Shown here piece by piece: positions 22,437-32,071 of a DNA stretch of 64,000 nt. The stretch comes from Natrinema salaciae (GTDB taxonomy: Archaea > Halobacteriota > Halobacteria > Halobacteriales > Natrialbaceae). A model generated the notes under the pieces. The model had not been told where the DNA came from, did not search any database, and worked only from the letters and a program-made list of their open reading frames with translations. A program made the translations under genes and the position numbers. The stretch's first letter is position 1. Each line of letters starts with the position of its first letter. The stretch spans positions 365,860 to 429,859 of the forward strand of contig NZ_FOFD01000004.1 in the NCBI RefSeq assembly GCF_900110865.1, in the 5' to 3' direction.

Positions 22437-24995
22437 TCAGTCGTCGACGAGCGATCGCTCCGCGTTCCCGGCGATGAGGAGCGTGCCGATCACGACGGCG
22501 ACGGTCGTCACGAGCGGGTTCACGAGACCGAGCGCGGCCGGCGGGATGGCGATCGCGTTGTAGACGAACGCGAGCGCGAGGTTCTGTCGAATCCGGTCGC
22601 GCGCCGCCGCCGCCAGCGCGAACGCCCGCTCGACCGCGGCGAGGTCGTCGTCGACGATCGCCACGTCGGCAGCGTCGGCGGCGAGCGCCGTGCCGCTGCC
22701 CAGCGAGATTCCCAGATCGGCCGCGGCGAGCGCGGGCGCGTCGTTCGTCCCGTCGCCGACCATCGCCACGCGGGCCTCGGCTTTCATCCGCTCTACCGCC
22801 GCGGTCTTCCCGTTCGGCGGGACGCCGGCGAAGACGTGATCGACGCTCGGATGGCGATCGAAGATGTCCGCCGCCGTCCCGTCGTCGCCGGTCAGCACCA
22901 CGACGTCGATCCCGTCGGCGGAGAGCGCCGTGACCGTCTCCTCCCACGCCTCGCGGGGCTCGTCGCCGACGATCACGATTCCCTCGGCGACACCGTCCCG
23001 GCCGACGACGACCGGCAATCGGCCCGCTTCGCGCACCCGGTCGATCCGCGCCTCGAGGCCGCTCTCGAGGGACCAGTCCCGCTCCCGAAAGAGGTCGGGG
23101 TGGCCGACCAGGACCGTCCGGCCGTCGACCGAGCCCTCGACGCCGGTCGCGTGCGTGTGGAAATCCCGCACCGCCAGTTCGTCCGCCGCGGCCGAACCGC
23201 CGTCCGCGCGAGTCGCCCCGCCGTCGACATCCTCGGCCGGCCCGGTCCCATCGAACGCGTCCGCGATCGCTGCGGCCGCCGGGTGCGCCGCCCGCCGCTC
23301 GAGGGCGGCGGCCGCCGCGAGGAGGTCGTCGGGCGCGTCGGCCTCGCGGACGGTCATCTCGCCGGTCGTCAGCGTCCCCGTCTTGTCGAAGACGACCGCG
23401 TCGATCGCTCGCAGGCGCTCGAAGATCGTCTCGTCGAAGACGACGATCCCGTGCTCGAGGGCCTCCTGCAGGCTCGCGGCGACGGAGTACGGCGTGGCGA
23501 ACCCGAGCGCCCAGGGGCTCCCGACCATGACCGTCATGAGGACGGCCAGCGAGGCAGCCATCGCGCCCGCGCCGGTGAGCAGGACGCCCGCGCCGACGAC
23601 GACCGCAGCGCCGACGACGACCGGCACCAGCATCGCGGCGAACTCGTCGGCCCGTCGCGTGACGCCGTGGTCCGCGCTCTGGACGTTCCAGACGACGCGG
23701 GTGAGCCGTTCGATGCTACTGGTCGTCCGGTCGCCGACGTCGACGACCGCCGCGTCGGTCGTCACGACCGAGCCGCCGACTACCTCGTCGCCCTCGCCCT
23801 TCGTGACCGGGAGCGACTCGCCCGTCACGACGGCTTCGTCGACCGCGCACTCGCCCTCGGCGAGTCGGCCGTCGACGGGGATGCGCTCGCCCTCGCGGAC
23901 GAGCACCCGATCGCCCGACTCGAGTTCCGCGACGGGCACGTCCGCCGTCGAACCGTCCGCGGCGTAGCGCCGAGCGGTATCGACCTGCGAGACGGTGAGG
24001 TCGGTCAGCCGGTCGGTCGCGCGGCGTTTGACGGTCGACTCGTAGTAGGTCGCCCCCATCACGACCGCGGCCACGACGATCGTCAGGTCGAAGTAGAGGT
24101 CGTTGCGTCCGAGCCCGGAGACGACGACGCTGTAGACGTACGCGCTGACGATCGTCAGCGCCGCGAGCAGGTCCGTGGTCGGTCGCCGGAGCGTCAGGCT
24201 GACGTACGCACCCCGCAGGAGCGGCCCCCCGGTCAGATAGAGGATCGCGCCCGTCCCGACGAGAAAGAGCGGCAGGTACAGCGGGCCGCTGAAGCCGGTG
24301 AAGGCACCCTCGAAGTGCGCGATCGCGCCCCAGTCGGTAAACGACGTCAGGAACATCGGGTAGAGGACGGCGACGAACGGCAACAGGAGGAACGAGCCGA
24401 AGACGACGCCGACCACGTACCGCATCTCGAGCATGTCCTCCGAGCGGCGCTTCCGGAGCCCGGACATCTCCCGCGACCGCCGGGTGCCGCCGGTCTCGTC
24501 CTCGGCCGTCGCGTCGTCCCGCAGGTACGCCGTGTAGCCGACCGTACTCAGCGCGTCCTCGAGCGCGTCGGCCGAGACCCGGTCCGGATCGTGGTCGACC
24601 CGGATCGTCTCCGTGACGTAGCTCGCCTCGGCCTCGGTCACGCCGTCCCGATCCGCCGCGACGGTCTCGAGGAACGTCTCGCAGGTCGCCGAGTGCATGC
24701 CGTCGACTCGGAGGAACGTCCGACGGGTCTCGGGTCGCCCGTCGGCGTCCGCGCTCGCGGTCTGCCCCGGATCGGTCGGCGGGCCCGCTGGACGAGGATC
24801 GGTCTCGTCGGCGGGCCGATCGCTGCCTTCGTCGGGTGCACGATCGCCGTCACCCGTCCCGAACTCGGCGGCCACGTCGCGGCAGCCGGTCGAACAGAAT
24901 TCGGGTGGCTCCGACTCGCCGACGGCCGCCGAAAGCGGCGTCCCACACAGCCGACAGCGGTCGCGTCCGTCACACCCCACGTGTCGATCGCTCAC
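22437..24995 (-). CDS. heavy-metal-type (P1B) P-type ATPase with altered metal-site motifs
   Basis: An 852-residue cation pump. Residues 8-45 form a Cys cluster of the TRASH/YHS kind ([14 protein letters not shown]). An HMA domain follows, but its motif reads GMHSATC (99-105), so the first metal Cys is Ser102. Eight membrane helices, the actuator motif TGES, phosphorylation site DKTGT (Asp537) and [10 protein letters not shown] are intact, so ATP hydrolysis should work. The helix-6 motif that defines metal specificity is SPW (493-495) instead of CPC, CPH or SPC. Helix 7 keeps YN, but helix 8 lacks the M-x-x-S-S of copper pumps. The transported ion is therefore unclear; it may not be Cu+. Confidence 0.9.
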   Translation of the reverse strand: MSDRHVGCDGRDRCRLCGTPLSAAVGESEPPEFCSTGCRDVAAEFGTGDGDRAPDEGSDRPADETDPRPAGPPTDPGQTASADADGRPETRRTFLRVDGMHSATCETFLETVAADRDGVTEAEASYVTETIRVDHDPDRVSADALEDALSTVGYTAYLRDDATAEDETGGTRRSREMSGLRKRRSEDMLEMRYVVGVVFGSFLLLPFVAVLYPMFLTSFTDWGAIAHFEGAFTGFSGPLYLPLFLVGTGAILYLTGGPLLRGAYVSLTLRRPTTDLLAALTIVSAYVYSVVVSGLGRNDLYFDLTIVVAAVVMGATYYESTVKRRATDRLTDLTVSQVDTARRYAADGSTADVPVAELESGDRVLVREGERIPVDGRLAEGECAVDEAVVTGESLPVTKGEGDEVVGGSVVTTDAAVVDVGDRTTSSIERLTRVVWNVQSADHGVTRRADEFAAMLVPVVVGAAVVVGAGVLLTGAGAMAASLAVLMTVMVGSPWALGFATPYSVAASLQEALEHGIVVFDETIFERLRAIDAVVFDKTGTLTTGEMTVREADAPDDLLAAAAALERRAAHPAAAAIADAFDGTGPAEDVDGGATRADGGSAAADELAVRDFHTHATGVEGSVDGRTVLVGHPDLFRERDWSLESGLEARIDRVREAGRLPVVVGRDGVAEGIVIVGDEPREAWEETVTALSADGIDVVVLTGDDGTAADIFDRHPSVDHVFAGVPPNGKTAAVERMKAEARVAMVGDGTNDAPALAAADLGISLGSGTALAADAADVAIVDDDLAAVERAFALAAAARDRIRQNLALAFVYNAIAIPPAALGLVNPLVTTVAVVIGTLLIAGNAERSLVDD

Positions 24996-25082
24996 AGCGG
25001 CAACTGCGGGTTCGACGGCAATAACAGTGACCGATCACGCCGCTCGCCGCGCCGGTCTCCCCGTCGGTGCATCTCACCCGCC

Positions 25083-26213
25083 TCAGGTCGTGTCCAGATC
25101 GAGCCGCGAGAACCTCCACGACGAGATCGAACTCGACTCGAGGGCGAGTCCGTCCTCGAGGTCGCGCGCGAGGAGCGTCCGGGCCGTCGGCTGGACCAAC
25201 GCCGAGAGGGGAAATCGCGTGTCCGGATAGAACCGAAACCGGAGCGGCGTCGGCACCGTCTCCCCGAACGCCTCGACGTAGCTGCGGTCCGCGTGATCGT
25301 CGAGCGCCGAGGCCAGCAGTTGCTCGAGCGCCGCGTCTTCCGACTCGATCGTCCGCGGGAGCGTGTCGACGATCCGGACGTGATCGCCGACGGTCGAGAC
25401 CACGAGGGCGGCGATCGGGTCGCCGTCCCGTCGGGCGACGTACGCGGCGTAGGTGTGCGCCGGGTTGTCGAACCGCCAGCGGTAGAACGCCGCGGACCGG
25501 TTGGTGTGGATCATCTCGGGGACGGAGCGGTGATAGATCGCCGCGAGGACGTCGGCCGGCGGCGTCTCGTAGCGCTCGACGGCGATCTCGGAGTCGGAAC
25601 CGACGAGCAACCGATCGCCGGCCCGGTGGGAGGTCGCGATGGCGGTCTCGAACGCCTCCCTGACCGCGGTGGCCGGTCCCCCGTCGGCCGACCGCGAGTC
25701 CGCGTCTCTGGCCGTCAGCCCGGTGCTTCCCTGCCCCTCGAGGGCGCTGAGGGGGTTCTGCGGTCGGTAGTAGGCCGGCACCGTGCCGACCTCGCGCCAG
25801 CCGTGCGCGAGGTTGCCGGGCTTCGAGTTCTCGTTCGGGAAGTTGAAGAAAAACGACGGCTCGCCGTCGGCGTAGCGCTCGACGGCCCGCTCGTTCATGC
25901 GATCGAACAGCCCGCGCCCGCGGTGGTCCGGGTGGACCATCGTATCGCAGGGCTGGAACGCGGTTCTGACGAGTCCGCCGACGCGCATCTCCTGGGCGAA
26001 GAACGACCGGAAGCCGACGGGTTCGCCGTCGGCGCTCGCGACGAGAACTGGGACGTGATCGACGTACGGGTTCTCGCGGAACTTCCAGCGGAACCACCCC
26101 GAGCTTCTGTCGTGCCCGAAGACGGTGTCGTACATCGACAGAAACGTCTCTCGATCGTCGGGTTCGAACGTGCGGACGGTGTATCGCGTCGCCGTTCGTG
26201 TGGGTACACTCAT
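25083..26213 (-). CDS. GNAT-family N-acetyltransferase
   Basis: A 376-residue protein whose N-terminal half is a GNAT acetyltransferase. RTFEPDDRETFLSMYDTVFG is helix 1, VPVLVASADGEPVGFRSFFA gives the central strands, and MVHPDHRGRGLFDRMNERA is the acetyl-CoA pyrophosphate loop (R-G-x-G). The second half is another alpha/beta domain, as in Eis-like or double-GNAT proteins. Substrate unknown; related haloarchaeal genes often sit near surface-polysaccharide loci, which is not the case here. It starts at the ATG at 26213. Confidence 0.85.
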   Translation of the reverse strand: MSVPTRTATRYTVRTFEPDDRETFLSMYDTVFGHDRSSGWFRWKFRENPYVDHVPVLVASADGEPVGFRSFFAQEMRVGGLVRTAFQPCDTMVHPDHRGRGLFDRMNERAVERYADGEPSFFFNFPNENSKPGNLAHGWREVGTVPAYYRPQNPLSALEGQGSTGLTARDADSRSADGGPATAVREAFETAIATSHRAGDRLLVGSDSEIAVERYETPPADVLAAIYHRSVPEMIHTNRSAAFYRWRFDNPAHTYAAYVARRDGDPIAALVVSTVGDHVRIVDTLPRTIESEDAALEQLLASALDDHADRSYVEAFGETVPTPLRFRFYPDTRFPLSALVQPTARTLLARDLEDGLALESSSISSWRFSRLDLDTT

Positions 26214-26492
26214 GATCGAGGTCGGTGCACGCCCGTCTACGAGGCGAACGGGGGACGCCCCGCTGTGCGGTCGTGACGGGTGGATATCCGTCTCGGAAGG
26301 GAAAGCCGGTTGACCCTGAATACGCCACCCCGACAGGTCCGCGATGGAGTCGGTTCGGCCGACCGTCAGTCGATCGGACTCGAACCGAGACCGGTCGACG
26401 CCGCGTCGACCGTCCGCCTCGATACCCGCGAGCTCGGCCGTCTCGACGTTCGAGCGGCGGTCCGCCTCGGCCGCCGCCCTCGGCGAGCCGTC

Positions 26493-27854
26493 TCACCGCC
26501 GTTCGACGACGGTGCCGTCCTCGCCCACTGCGACCGCTCGAGCCCCGTCCGGCGCGACCGAGACGTCGATGAGCGATTCCGGCGCGCGCGTCTCGACCTG
26601 CTTCCAGCCCGCCGCGTCGGTCCGCTCGTAGATCGCCCCGTCGGCGTCGCACGCGATCGTCTCGCCCTCGCGCCGGGCGAGCCCGCAGATCGCTTCCTCG
26701 CCGACCCGCTCGGGCGTCCACGTCGACCCGCCGTAGCGGTGGACGACACCGTCGTCCGCACTCACCAGACAGTCCCCCCGTCCGAGCGTCGCGAGGCTCT
26801 CGAGGGTCCCGCTCGCACCCCCGAGGCCGACGCGATCGAACGACTCGCCCCCGTCGGTCGTCTCGAAGACGCCGTCGTTCGTATCACAGCAGTAGCCCAC
26901 CGACGCGTCGGCGAGCGCGATCCCGCTCAGGCTCGAGCCGTCGCCGGGTTTGACGGGGTCGTCCCACGAGCAGTCGCCGTCGCGGTAGCGGCCGCGCAGG
27001 ACCGCGCCGGAGCCGTTGATCAGCAGGATCGTCTCGTCGCCGCCGGCCCCGCCGACGGCGACCCCCAGCCAGTTGTCGGTGACGTCCGCCGGGGCCGTGT
27101 AGTCCGTGTGGCGGCCCGTCTCGGCGTCGATCCGCCCCACGGCACCGCTGTCGCCCGCGACCCAGACGGCGTCCCCATCGTCGGTCGCGTCGACCGCGAG
27201 GAGGTCCTCGCCGGCGGCGGCCGGGCCGTCCTCGAGGGTAATCGACCACTCGCCGGCGTCCCGGCCGGCGAGGGGAGCCGCGGTGAGAACCACGCCGTCC
27301 TCCCCCACGGCGTAGACCGCGCCGCGTGCGGTCGCGCAGACTCCCCGGAGCGTCGCCTCGGTGGGAACGTCGACGACGCGCCAGTCCCGAGTGCGCTCCG
27401 CTCGGCCCTCGTCGTCGGCCGGCACGTCGCCACCGGCTTCGGGTTCGCGACCCCGGCGGTCGACGGCAGCGCCCGTCGGAGCGCCCGCTCGATCGGCGTG
27501 CGTCCCGCTCTCAGTTCGCCCGTCGGTCTCGGTGTGCTCCCCGCTCTCGGTGTCCTCGAGCGGTTCCGTCTCCGCTGCCGATTCTTCGCCGGCCGCCCCC
27601 GTCGGTCGGGCGGCACGCTCTCGGTCGACCGCGGGGTCGCCCGCCGTTCGATCCGCCGACGGCCGCCGGAGATACAACACGATCGGTGGCAGGACGTAAG
27701 CGGCGAGCGCGAGCACGGCGAACCCGCGGTGGACGATCGTCAGCGTCCCGAAGGCCGTCATGCCGGCCGCCGCGACCGCGTGGACCCACGACTTCGCGTA
27801 GCGGCGAAAGAAGGGGACGAAGTCGTTTCCGGACCGTGAATCGTGGGTAGCCAT
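26493..27854 (-). CDS. beta-propeller (Ycf48/WD-like) protein with N-terminal membrane segments
   Basis: A 453-residue protein. Two hydrophobic helices (about residues 24-65) anchor it. Residues 66-150 are a Glu/Asp/Thr-rich linker with no structure. The remainder repeats a blade pattern of about 40 residues: GVCATARGAVYAVGEDGVVL, VDATDDGDAVWVAGDSGAVG, GVFETTDGGESFDRVGLGG, SVAPDGARAVAVGEDGTVV. This is typical of photosystem-II-assembly-factor/BNR-like propellers. It is probably membrane-tethered with the propeller outside or inside. Start ATG 27854; the open frame upstream to 28067 is Arg/Cys-containing and non-acidic. The 278 bp downstream (26214-26492) contain no gene I can support. Confidence 0.75.
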   Translation of the reverse strand: MATHDSRSGNDFVPFFRRYAKSWVHAVAAAGMTAFGTLTIVHRGFAVLALAAYVLPPIVLYLRRPSADRTAGDPAVDRERAARPTGAAGEESAAETEPLEDTESGEHTETDGRTESGTHADRAGAPTGAAVDRRGREPEAGGDVPADDEGRAERTRDWRVVDVPTEATLRGVCATARGAVYAVGEDGVVLTAAPLAGRDAGEWSITLEDGPAAAGEDLLAVDATDDGDAVWVAGDSGAVGRIDAETGRHTDYTAPADVTDNWLGVAVGGAGGDETILLINGSGAVLRGRYRDGDCSWDDPVKPGDGSSLSGIALADASVGYCCDTNDGVFETTDGGESFDRVGLGGASGTLESLATLGRGDCLVSADDGVVHRYGGSTWTPERVGEEAICGLARREGETIACDADGAIYERTDAAGWKQVETRAPESLIDVSVAPDGARAVAVGEDGTVVERR

Positions 27855-28085
27855 GGTCGAGCACCGCCGCTCGAGTCCAGCTACCGGGCTGGCGAGCAAA
27901 AACGTGCTGCAGGCACGGCCCGAGACGCGACGACCGGGTTCGCGAGCCGCGGTCGCCCGAGAATCCGTTCGGCTCGTCGGTCTCCCCAATCCGGGTCCCG
28001 CGGTAGTCACCGTTCGGCGTTCGACGTTCGGCGAGATCGACGCGGGGCAAGCGACTGCCAGTGTCACCGCCGGGTCGGGCTCGGA

Positions 28086-28385
28086 CTACCAGCGTCGAGG
28101 GACGGCCTCGAGCGAGACGGTGAGGACGCCGTTGTTGTAGACGGCCTCGCGGTCGTCGCCGACGACGTGCCCGCGGGGGAGGGGCGTGAGCGTTCGTTCG
28201 GCGACGCCGTCGACGCCGCGGTCGACCGCGATTCGGAGTCGCCGCGAGCCGGCTTCGACCGTCACGTCCTCGACGGGAACGGGATCGACGTCGACGGCGA
28301 CGCGAAGCCGGCCGACCCGCCCGTCGTACACGACCTGAATCGGAAACGGAAACGGTGCCGTGTCGGGAGGCGAAGTGAAGGACAC
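28086..28385 (-). CDS. Hsp20/alpha-crystallin-like small protein
   Basis: A 99-residue beta-rich protein ending YNNGVLTVSLEAVPRRW, the hallmark of the last alpha-crystallin strands (x-NGVLTV-x-L), preceded by a GRLRVAVDVDPV-ply of strands. No N-terminal oligomerisation arm is present, so it may be a shortened Hsp20-like domain (DUF7127-type) rather than a full chaperone. It has no ATG; GTG at 28385 is the only good start. Function uncertain. Confidence 0.55.
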   Translation of the reverse strand: MSFTSPPDTAPFPFPIQVVYDGRVGRLRVAVDVDPVPVEDVTVEAGSRRLRIAVDRGVDGVAERTLTPLPRGHVVGDDREAVYNNGVLTVSLEAVPRRW

Positions 28386-28678
28386 GGGGTCACGTTCCGA
28401 CGACGACCGGATACGTTTCCGCGTGAACAGGTGTGTGCTTGATGTGCCCGGGACGCGGCCACCGATCAGCTATGGACCACGCTTCGTCGGCAGCGCTTCG
28501 ATGGCGGCGAAGGCAGCCCGTGCCGCCACGAGTACCACTCACCGTGCGGGGTCGTGTCGGTACCGAAATCACCGGCGAATCCGCCGGCGCTTCCGGCCGG
28601 TGACGGCAGTCCGACTGACGCGACCGCGATCGGCGTCGCTCGAAACCGGCGGTTCCGGAACCGACCGCACCGAACGGC

Positions 28679-30265
28679 TCAGAGGTACCCCAGATCCGCC
28701 AGTCGGTCTTTGGTCCCCTCGCGCATCTCCACCTCGCCGGCGGCGTCAGCCTCGCCGAACGGCTCGAACCGCCCCTCGAGCCGTCGCCGAAGCGTCCGCA
28801 CCCGCTCGGGTCGCTCGTCGCTGATGTCGGTGTCCTCGAGCGGGTCCGTCCGGACGTGGTGAAGCCGTTCGAACCCGTCGTCGCCGCGGACGTACTTGTA
28901 CTCGGGCGTCCGGACCGCTCGCAGCCGGCGATCGAACGTCCGGACCCGATCGGGAATCTCGCCGAAGCGAGCCTCGAGCCGTTCGATCGACGGCTGGGGT
29001 GCGACGTACTCGGCGAAGACGGCGTTGCGGGGCTCGGCGTCCGAGTGGGGGTGGAGCGACCGGCTCGACCACTGCTCGCGCAGCGCGGGATCGTCGACGC
29101 CGGCCGTCTCGAGCAGCGTGGCCGGCAGGTCGAGTAACTGGACGAGGTCGTGCCGCCGACCGCCGCCGGTGAACGGGCCGCCGTGACAGACCAGCGGAAC
29201 GTTCAGCAGCGTGTCGTAGAGGTTGTACTGGTGTCCGAAGAAGTCGTGTTCGCCGATGTGCTCGCCGTGGTCGCCGCAGACGACGAACAGGGTGTCCTCC
29301 CACTCGCCGGCCGCCTCGAGTGCGTGCCGGAGCTGGCCGAGCTGGTGGTCGACGTAGGCGATTTCCCCCCGATAGAGCCCGCGAAGGAGGGCGAACTCGC
29401 GGTCGGAGATGTCGTAGCCGTCGCAGTCGTAGGCGCGGGGGTCCTGTCTGATCGCAGCCGCCTCCTCGTAGCTGGCTCCTGCGGGGAGGAACCGCTCCGC
29501 GTACGCTCTCGGCGGGTCGTACCGAACGTGGGGTTCGATGAAGTTACAGAACAGGAAGAACGGCCGCTCGTCGTCCCGACTCGCGAGCCAGTCGCCGATC
29601 CAGTCCGTCGACCGGTCGGAGCCGTCGTCGCCGGCCGGCTGCAGGAGCTCGCTGTAGAGGATGTTGGCCGCGTTGACGAGCGGATTCCCGTCGAGGATTC
29701 GATTCCGGGTCGCGACGAGCTTCTCTCGGAGGTCTTCGCCGCGGACGACCGCGCCCATGTCGGCGTCGGACTGAATGTACTGCCAGCCCTTGCGAAGATC
29801 GTCGAACCCGCGATCGAAGCCGAACTCTTCGGTAATCCAGGTGTTGTTCGAGACGCCGATCGTCTGAAACCCCGCGTCGTCGAAGGCCTCGGGCAGCGTT
29901 CGAAGCTCGTCGTCGAGATAGGTGTGGTCGCCGTGGGTCCCGTGTTCGGAGGGAAACGTTCCGGTGAAAAACGATGCGTGGGAGGGAAGCGTCCAGGGCG
30001 CGGTCGCGAACGCGTTTCCGAACGCGACCCCCTCGTCGGCGAGCCGCGTCAGCGTCGGCGTCGGGTTCGCACCGCCGCGATTGCCGCTCGAGCGGGGTCG
30101 GTCGTCCGGCGGGGGTTGCGCGCCGGCGTGGTCGTCGATCGTCGGTGGGCCGTCCGAGAACGGCTGCATGCCGACGCTTTTGGCCCGGGCCGTATCGAGA
30201 ACGACGAGAACCACGTTCCGCACAGTACTATGTGACTCGTCGTCACGTCCGTTAGAGTCCGCCAT
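28679..30265 (-). CDS. sulfatase-fold hydrolase (alkaline phosphatase superfamily) with Thr nucleophile
   Basis: A 528-residue metal-dependent hydrolase. The first metal Asp lies in VVLVVLDTARA (Asp24). The nucleophile loop reads APWTLPSHASFFTG, with Thr92 where true sulfatases have Cys or Ser (C/S-x-P-x-R). Metal ligands DHGEHIGEH occur near the middle, and YKYV precedes the C-terminal helical tail. Thr is the nucleophile in phosphodiesterases and phosphoethanolamine transferases of this superfamily, so a phospho- rather than sulfo-substrate is possible. About 35 residues (36-70) after the first strand are a disordered Pro/Asp insert. Start ATG 30265; the upstream extension is Arg-rich and non-conserved. 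Cytoplasmic, no signal. Confidence 0.85.
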   Translation of the reverse strand: MADSNGRDDESHSTVRNVVLVVLDTARAKSVGMQPFSDGPPTIDDHAGAQPPPDDRPRSSGNRGGANPTPTLTRLADEGVAFGNAFATAPWTLPSHASFFTGTFPSEHGTHGDHTYLDDELRTLPEAFDDAGFQTIGVSNNTWITEEFGFDRGFDDLRKGWQYIQSDADMGAVVRGEDLREKLVATRNRILDGNPLVNAANILYSELLQPAGDDGSDRSTDWIGDWLASRDDERPFFLFCNFIEPHVRYDPPRAYAERFLPAGASYEEAAAIRQDPRAYDCDGYDISDREFALLRGLYRGEIAYVDHQLGQLRHALEAAGEWEDTLFVVCGDHGEHIGEHDFFGHQYNLYDTLLNVPLVCHGGPFTGGGRRHDLVQLLDLPATLLETAGVDDPALREQWSSRSLHPHSDAEPRNAVFAEYVAPQPSIERLEARFGEIPDRVRTFDRRLRAVRTPEYKYVRGDDGFERLHHVRTDPLEDTDISDERPERVRTLRRRLEGRFEPFGEADAAGEVEMREGTKDRLADLGYL

Positions 30266-30476
30266 GGATACTGTACGTCCACGGCAGATAGGGAAGGCCA
30301 CCCGCCCGGAGTATGCAGGGCCGTAATGCGATCTATGGCCCAATATCCGGCCGAAACGGACCGAGTACGGTCCGCTTCGAGATCGACCCGACACCGACTG
30401 CGGCCGGGTCCGGGTGCGGCCCGGGTAGTCATCTGCCGGTCGAATCTTCATCCGGCCGGATCACGTACACTCTCCG

Positions 30477-31328
30477 ATGACTGAGCACCAGGATCACGAC
30501 GCGACGACGGACGGTTCGACGAACGACCTCGAGGGTATCGAGGAAACGGCGGACCTCGAAGCGCTAGAGGCACCGGCCGGCGCGCTCGCGAGCGGAACGC
30601 TGCCGCTGGTCGGTGGTGGGCTCTTGCTGGTGGCCGCGGTCCGCTCGCTGATCGCGAACCGACGGCGAGCGATTCCGCTCGCGATCGTCGGCAGCGGGCT
30701 GATCGGGATCGGACTCCGTAACCGGCGCTCGAGCGACGAGTCGACGGAGGGCGGCCCCCCGGAAGTCGAGGAGGGAACCGACGGGAAGGAGACCTCGGAT
30801 CAGGCCACCGCCGCTGCCAACCGCGTCGATTCGGGACGGGAGTCCGAGACCCAGCCCGACGGCGAGATCTCGGAGGAGCCCGAAATCGACGACGCGGTGG
30901 ATTCGGGCTCGCAGATCGAGTTCACGGACGAACCGGACGAGGATGCATCCCGGTCGCGACCGAACCTCGGGGCGGACGAGGAAGAGCCCCGGCACGAGAC
31001 CGAGTCCGACGGGGTCGAGGTCGACGTCTCCGATCCGGCGATGGCCGACGAGGTCAGCGAGGCGACGGGGCCGTCACCCGAGCAGGCCCAACCGACCCAG
31101 ACCGCGGACACCGAACCGGAGGAGAGCCCCGCGGAGGACGCCTCTGGGATGAAAGTCGAGCCGCCGGACGAGGACGAGTCCGAATCGGCGGAGAGCGAGG
31201 GGGACGCCGGGGACGGAGAGAACGACGGAGACACGGACAGAGAGAACGACGGAGACACGGACAGAGAGAACGACGGAGACGCAGACAGAGAGAACGCCGA
31301 CGGCGAATCGGCGGAGAACGACCGCTGA
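30477..31328 (+). CDS. acidic membrane-associated protein with C-terminal octapeptide repeats
   Basis: A 283-residue protein of unknown family. After an acidic 40-residue head there are two short hydrophobic segments (LPLVGGGLLLVAAVRSLIAN and AIPLAIVGSGLIGIGL) joined by a basic turn. Then about 190 residues of extremely acidic, Ser/Thr/Pro/Glu-rich sequence with no predicted fold, ending in tandem ENDGDTDR repeats. It looks like a hairpin-anchored protein with a long disordered cytoplasmic or surface tail. Composition is consistent with salt adaptation. No functional motif. Confidence 0.65.
   Translation: MTEHQDHDATTDGSTNDLEGIEETADLEALEAPAGALASGTLPLVGGGLLLVAAVRSLIANRRRAIPLAIVGSGLIGIGLRNRRSSDESTEGGPPEVEEGTDGKETSDQATAAANRVDSGRESETQPDGEISEEPEIDDAVDSGSQIEFTDEPDEDASRSRPNLGADEEEPRHETESDGVEVDVSDPAMADEVSEATGPSPEQAQPTQTADTEPEESPAEDASGMKVEPPDEDESESAESEGDAGDGENDGDTDRENDGDTDRENDGDADRENADGESAENDR
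31218..31289 (+). repeat. three 24-bp tandem repeats (coding)
   Basis: Units at 31218-31241, 31242-31265 and 31266-31289 encode ENDGDTDR or ENDGDADR. A partial fourth follows. It is in frame, so unit number can vary by slippage without frameshift. Confidence 0.85.
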
Positions 31329-31466
31329 CTCACACCGAACGCTCGTCTTTCGGGATCCTCTTTGTCTCAAACAGAACCGAAAATATAGTATGGTCCCTCT
31401 GTGCGTATGCGTCGCTATTGCGGAACGGTGTTACATGGACCCGTCGCTTCCAATCGCCAGAGTCAG

Positions 31467-31778
31467 TTAGAGATCTGCAATACCATCGAGTAGAATTTCG
31501 AGTTCAGTGTGTCCTCGATACTGGACCACGTTGCTCCTCGCGTCGTAGTCAACGACACCGGCATCCGCTAATCGAGGAAGTGCTGAGTGGTGTAACTGTC
31601 GGGCAACCCGTTCCGCATCGCCGGGGCACTGGTCGCTGATTTCGTTTGCGAGGGTACTAACCGAAGTGACGTCCGCCGTCGAATCGCGGAAGTAAGAGAG
31701 GACGGAACGACGACGGTGATTGGCAATCAGGTTCAGAAGATCGTCGATCTCACGGGGATACAGTTGCTGTTGCGTCAT
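31467..31778 (-). CDS. DUF7344-type winged-helix regulator
   Basis: A 103-residue haloarchaeal winged-helix protein: YPREIDDLLNLIANHRRRSVLSYF opens the DUF7344-type fold, VSTLANEISDQ and ARQLHHSALPRLADAGVVDYD form the recognition region and following helix, VVQYRGH the wing. Such proteins are presumed transcription regulators. A perfect inverted repeat lies 14 bp before its ATG, a likely autoregulatory operator. It is a single gene. The 293 bp upstream towards the Lrp gene contain no other gene I can support and turn A+T-rich near 31950-32070. Confidence 0.8.
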   Translation of the reverse strand: MTQQQLYPREIDDLLNLIANHRRRSVLSYFRDSTADVTSVSTLANEISDQCPGDAERVARQLHHSALPRLADAGVVDYDARSNVVQYRGHTELEILLDGIADL

Positions 31779-31791
31779 TATTTTGATTCAC

Positions 31792-31811
31792 TTGTGATCG
31801 AGTGATCACAA
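31792..31811. promoter_or_regulatory. palindromic operator-like site of the DUF7344 gene
   Basis: TTGTGATCGAGTGATCACAA: two perfect 8-bp arms around GAGT, at 14-33 bp upstream of the start codon. This is a position where a bound dimer would overlap the transcription start. Confidence 0.6.
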
Positions 31812-32071
31812 CTTGGGGCGGTCTATCGAGTTCGACGAGGAACCTGACGGCGTGTTGGTTCCGAGGGAGGCCCAACCCTAACCGATCTCTCTGATCGATC
31901 TCTCCCACACGACGATGGGGCCGACTCGCTCTTAACTCTGTTGTGAGCGACTGGCTACATATTCGACTTTTCGCAATCGTGCCGTCCGAAATTGTGTGTT
32001 CTGCATTCGAAGGTGTGTATTTCCCCAATTTACATCCGAAATTCTGTGGAAAGTCGACTTCATATCACATG

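Noticed and set aside
22410-26276. 1288-codon plus-strand open frame
   Set aside because: Antisense of the P-type ATPase and acetyltransferase genes. Its Arg/Asp-rich repetitive product is typical of frames opened by G/C-rich third positions on the other strand.
31218-31289. tandem repeats considered as a CRISPR-like array
   Set aside because: Units are directly adjacent without spacers and lie in frame inside a coding region. The 48-bp repeats at 50131 are the same kind. No CRISPR array or cas gene is visible in the window.
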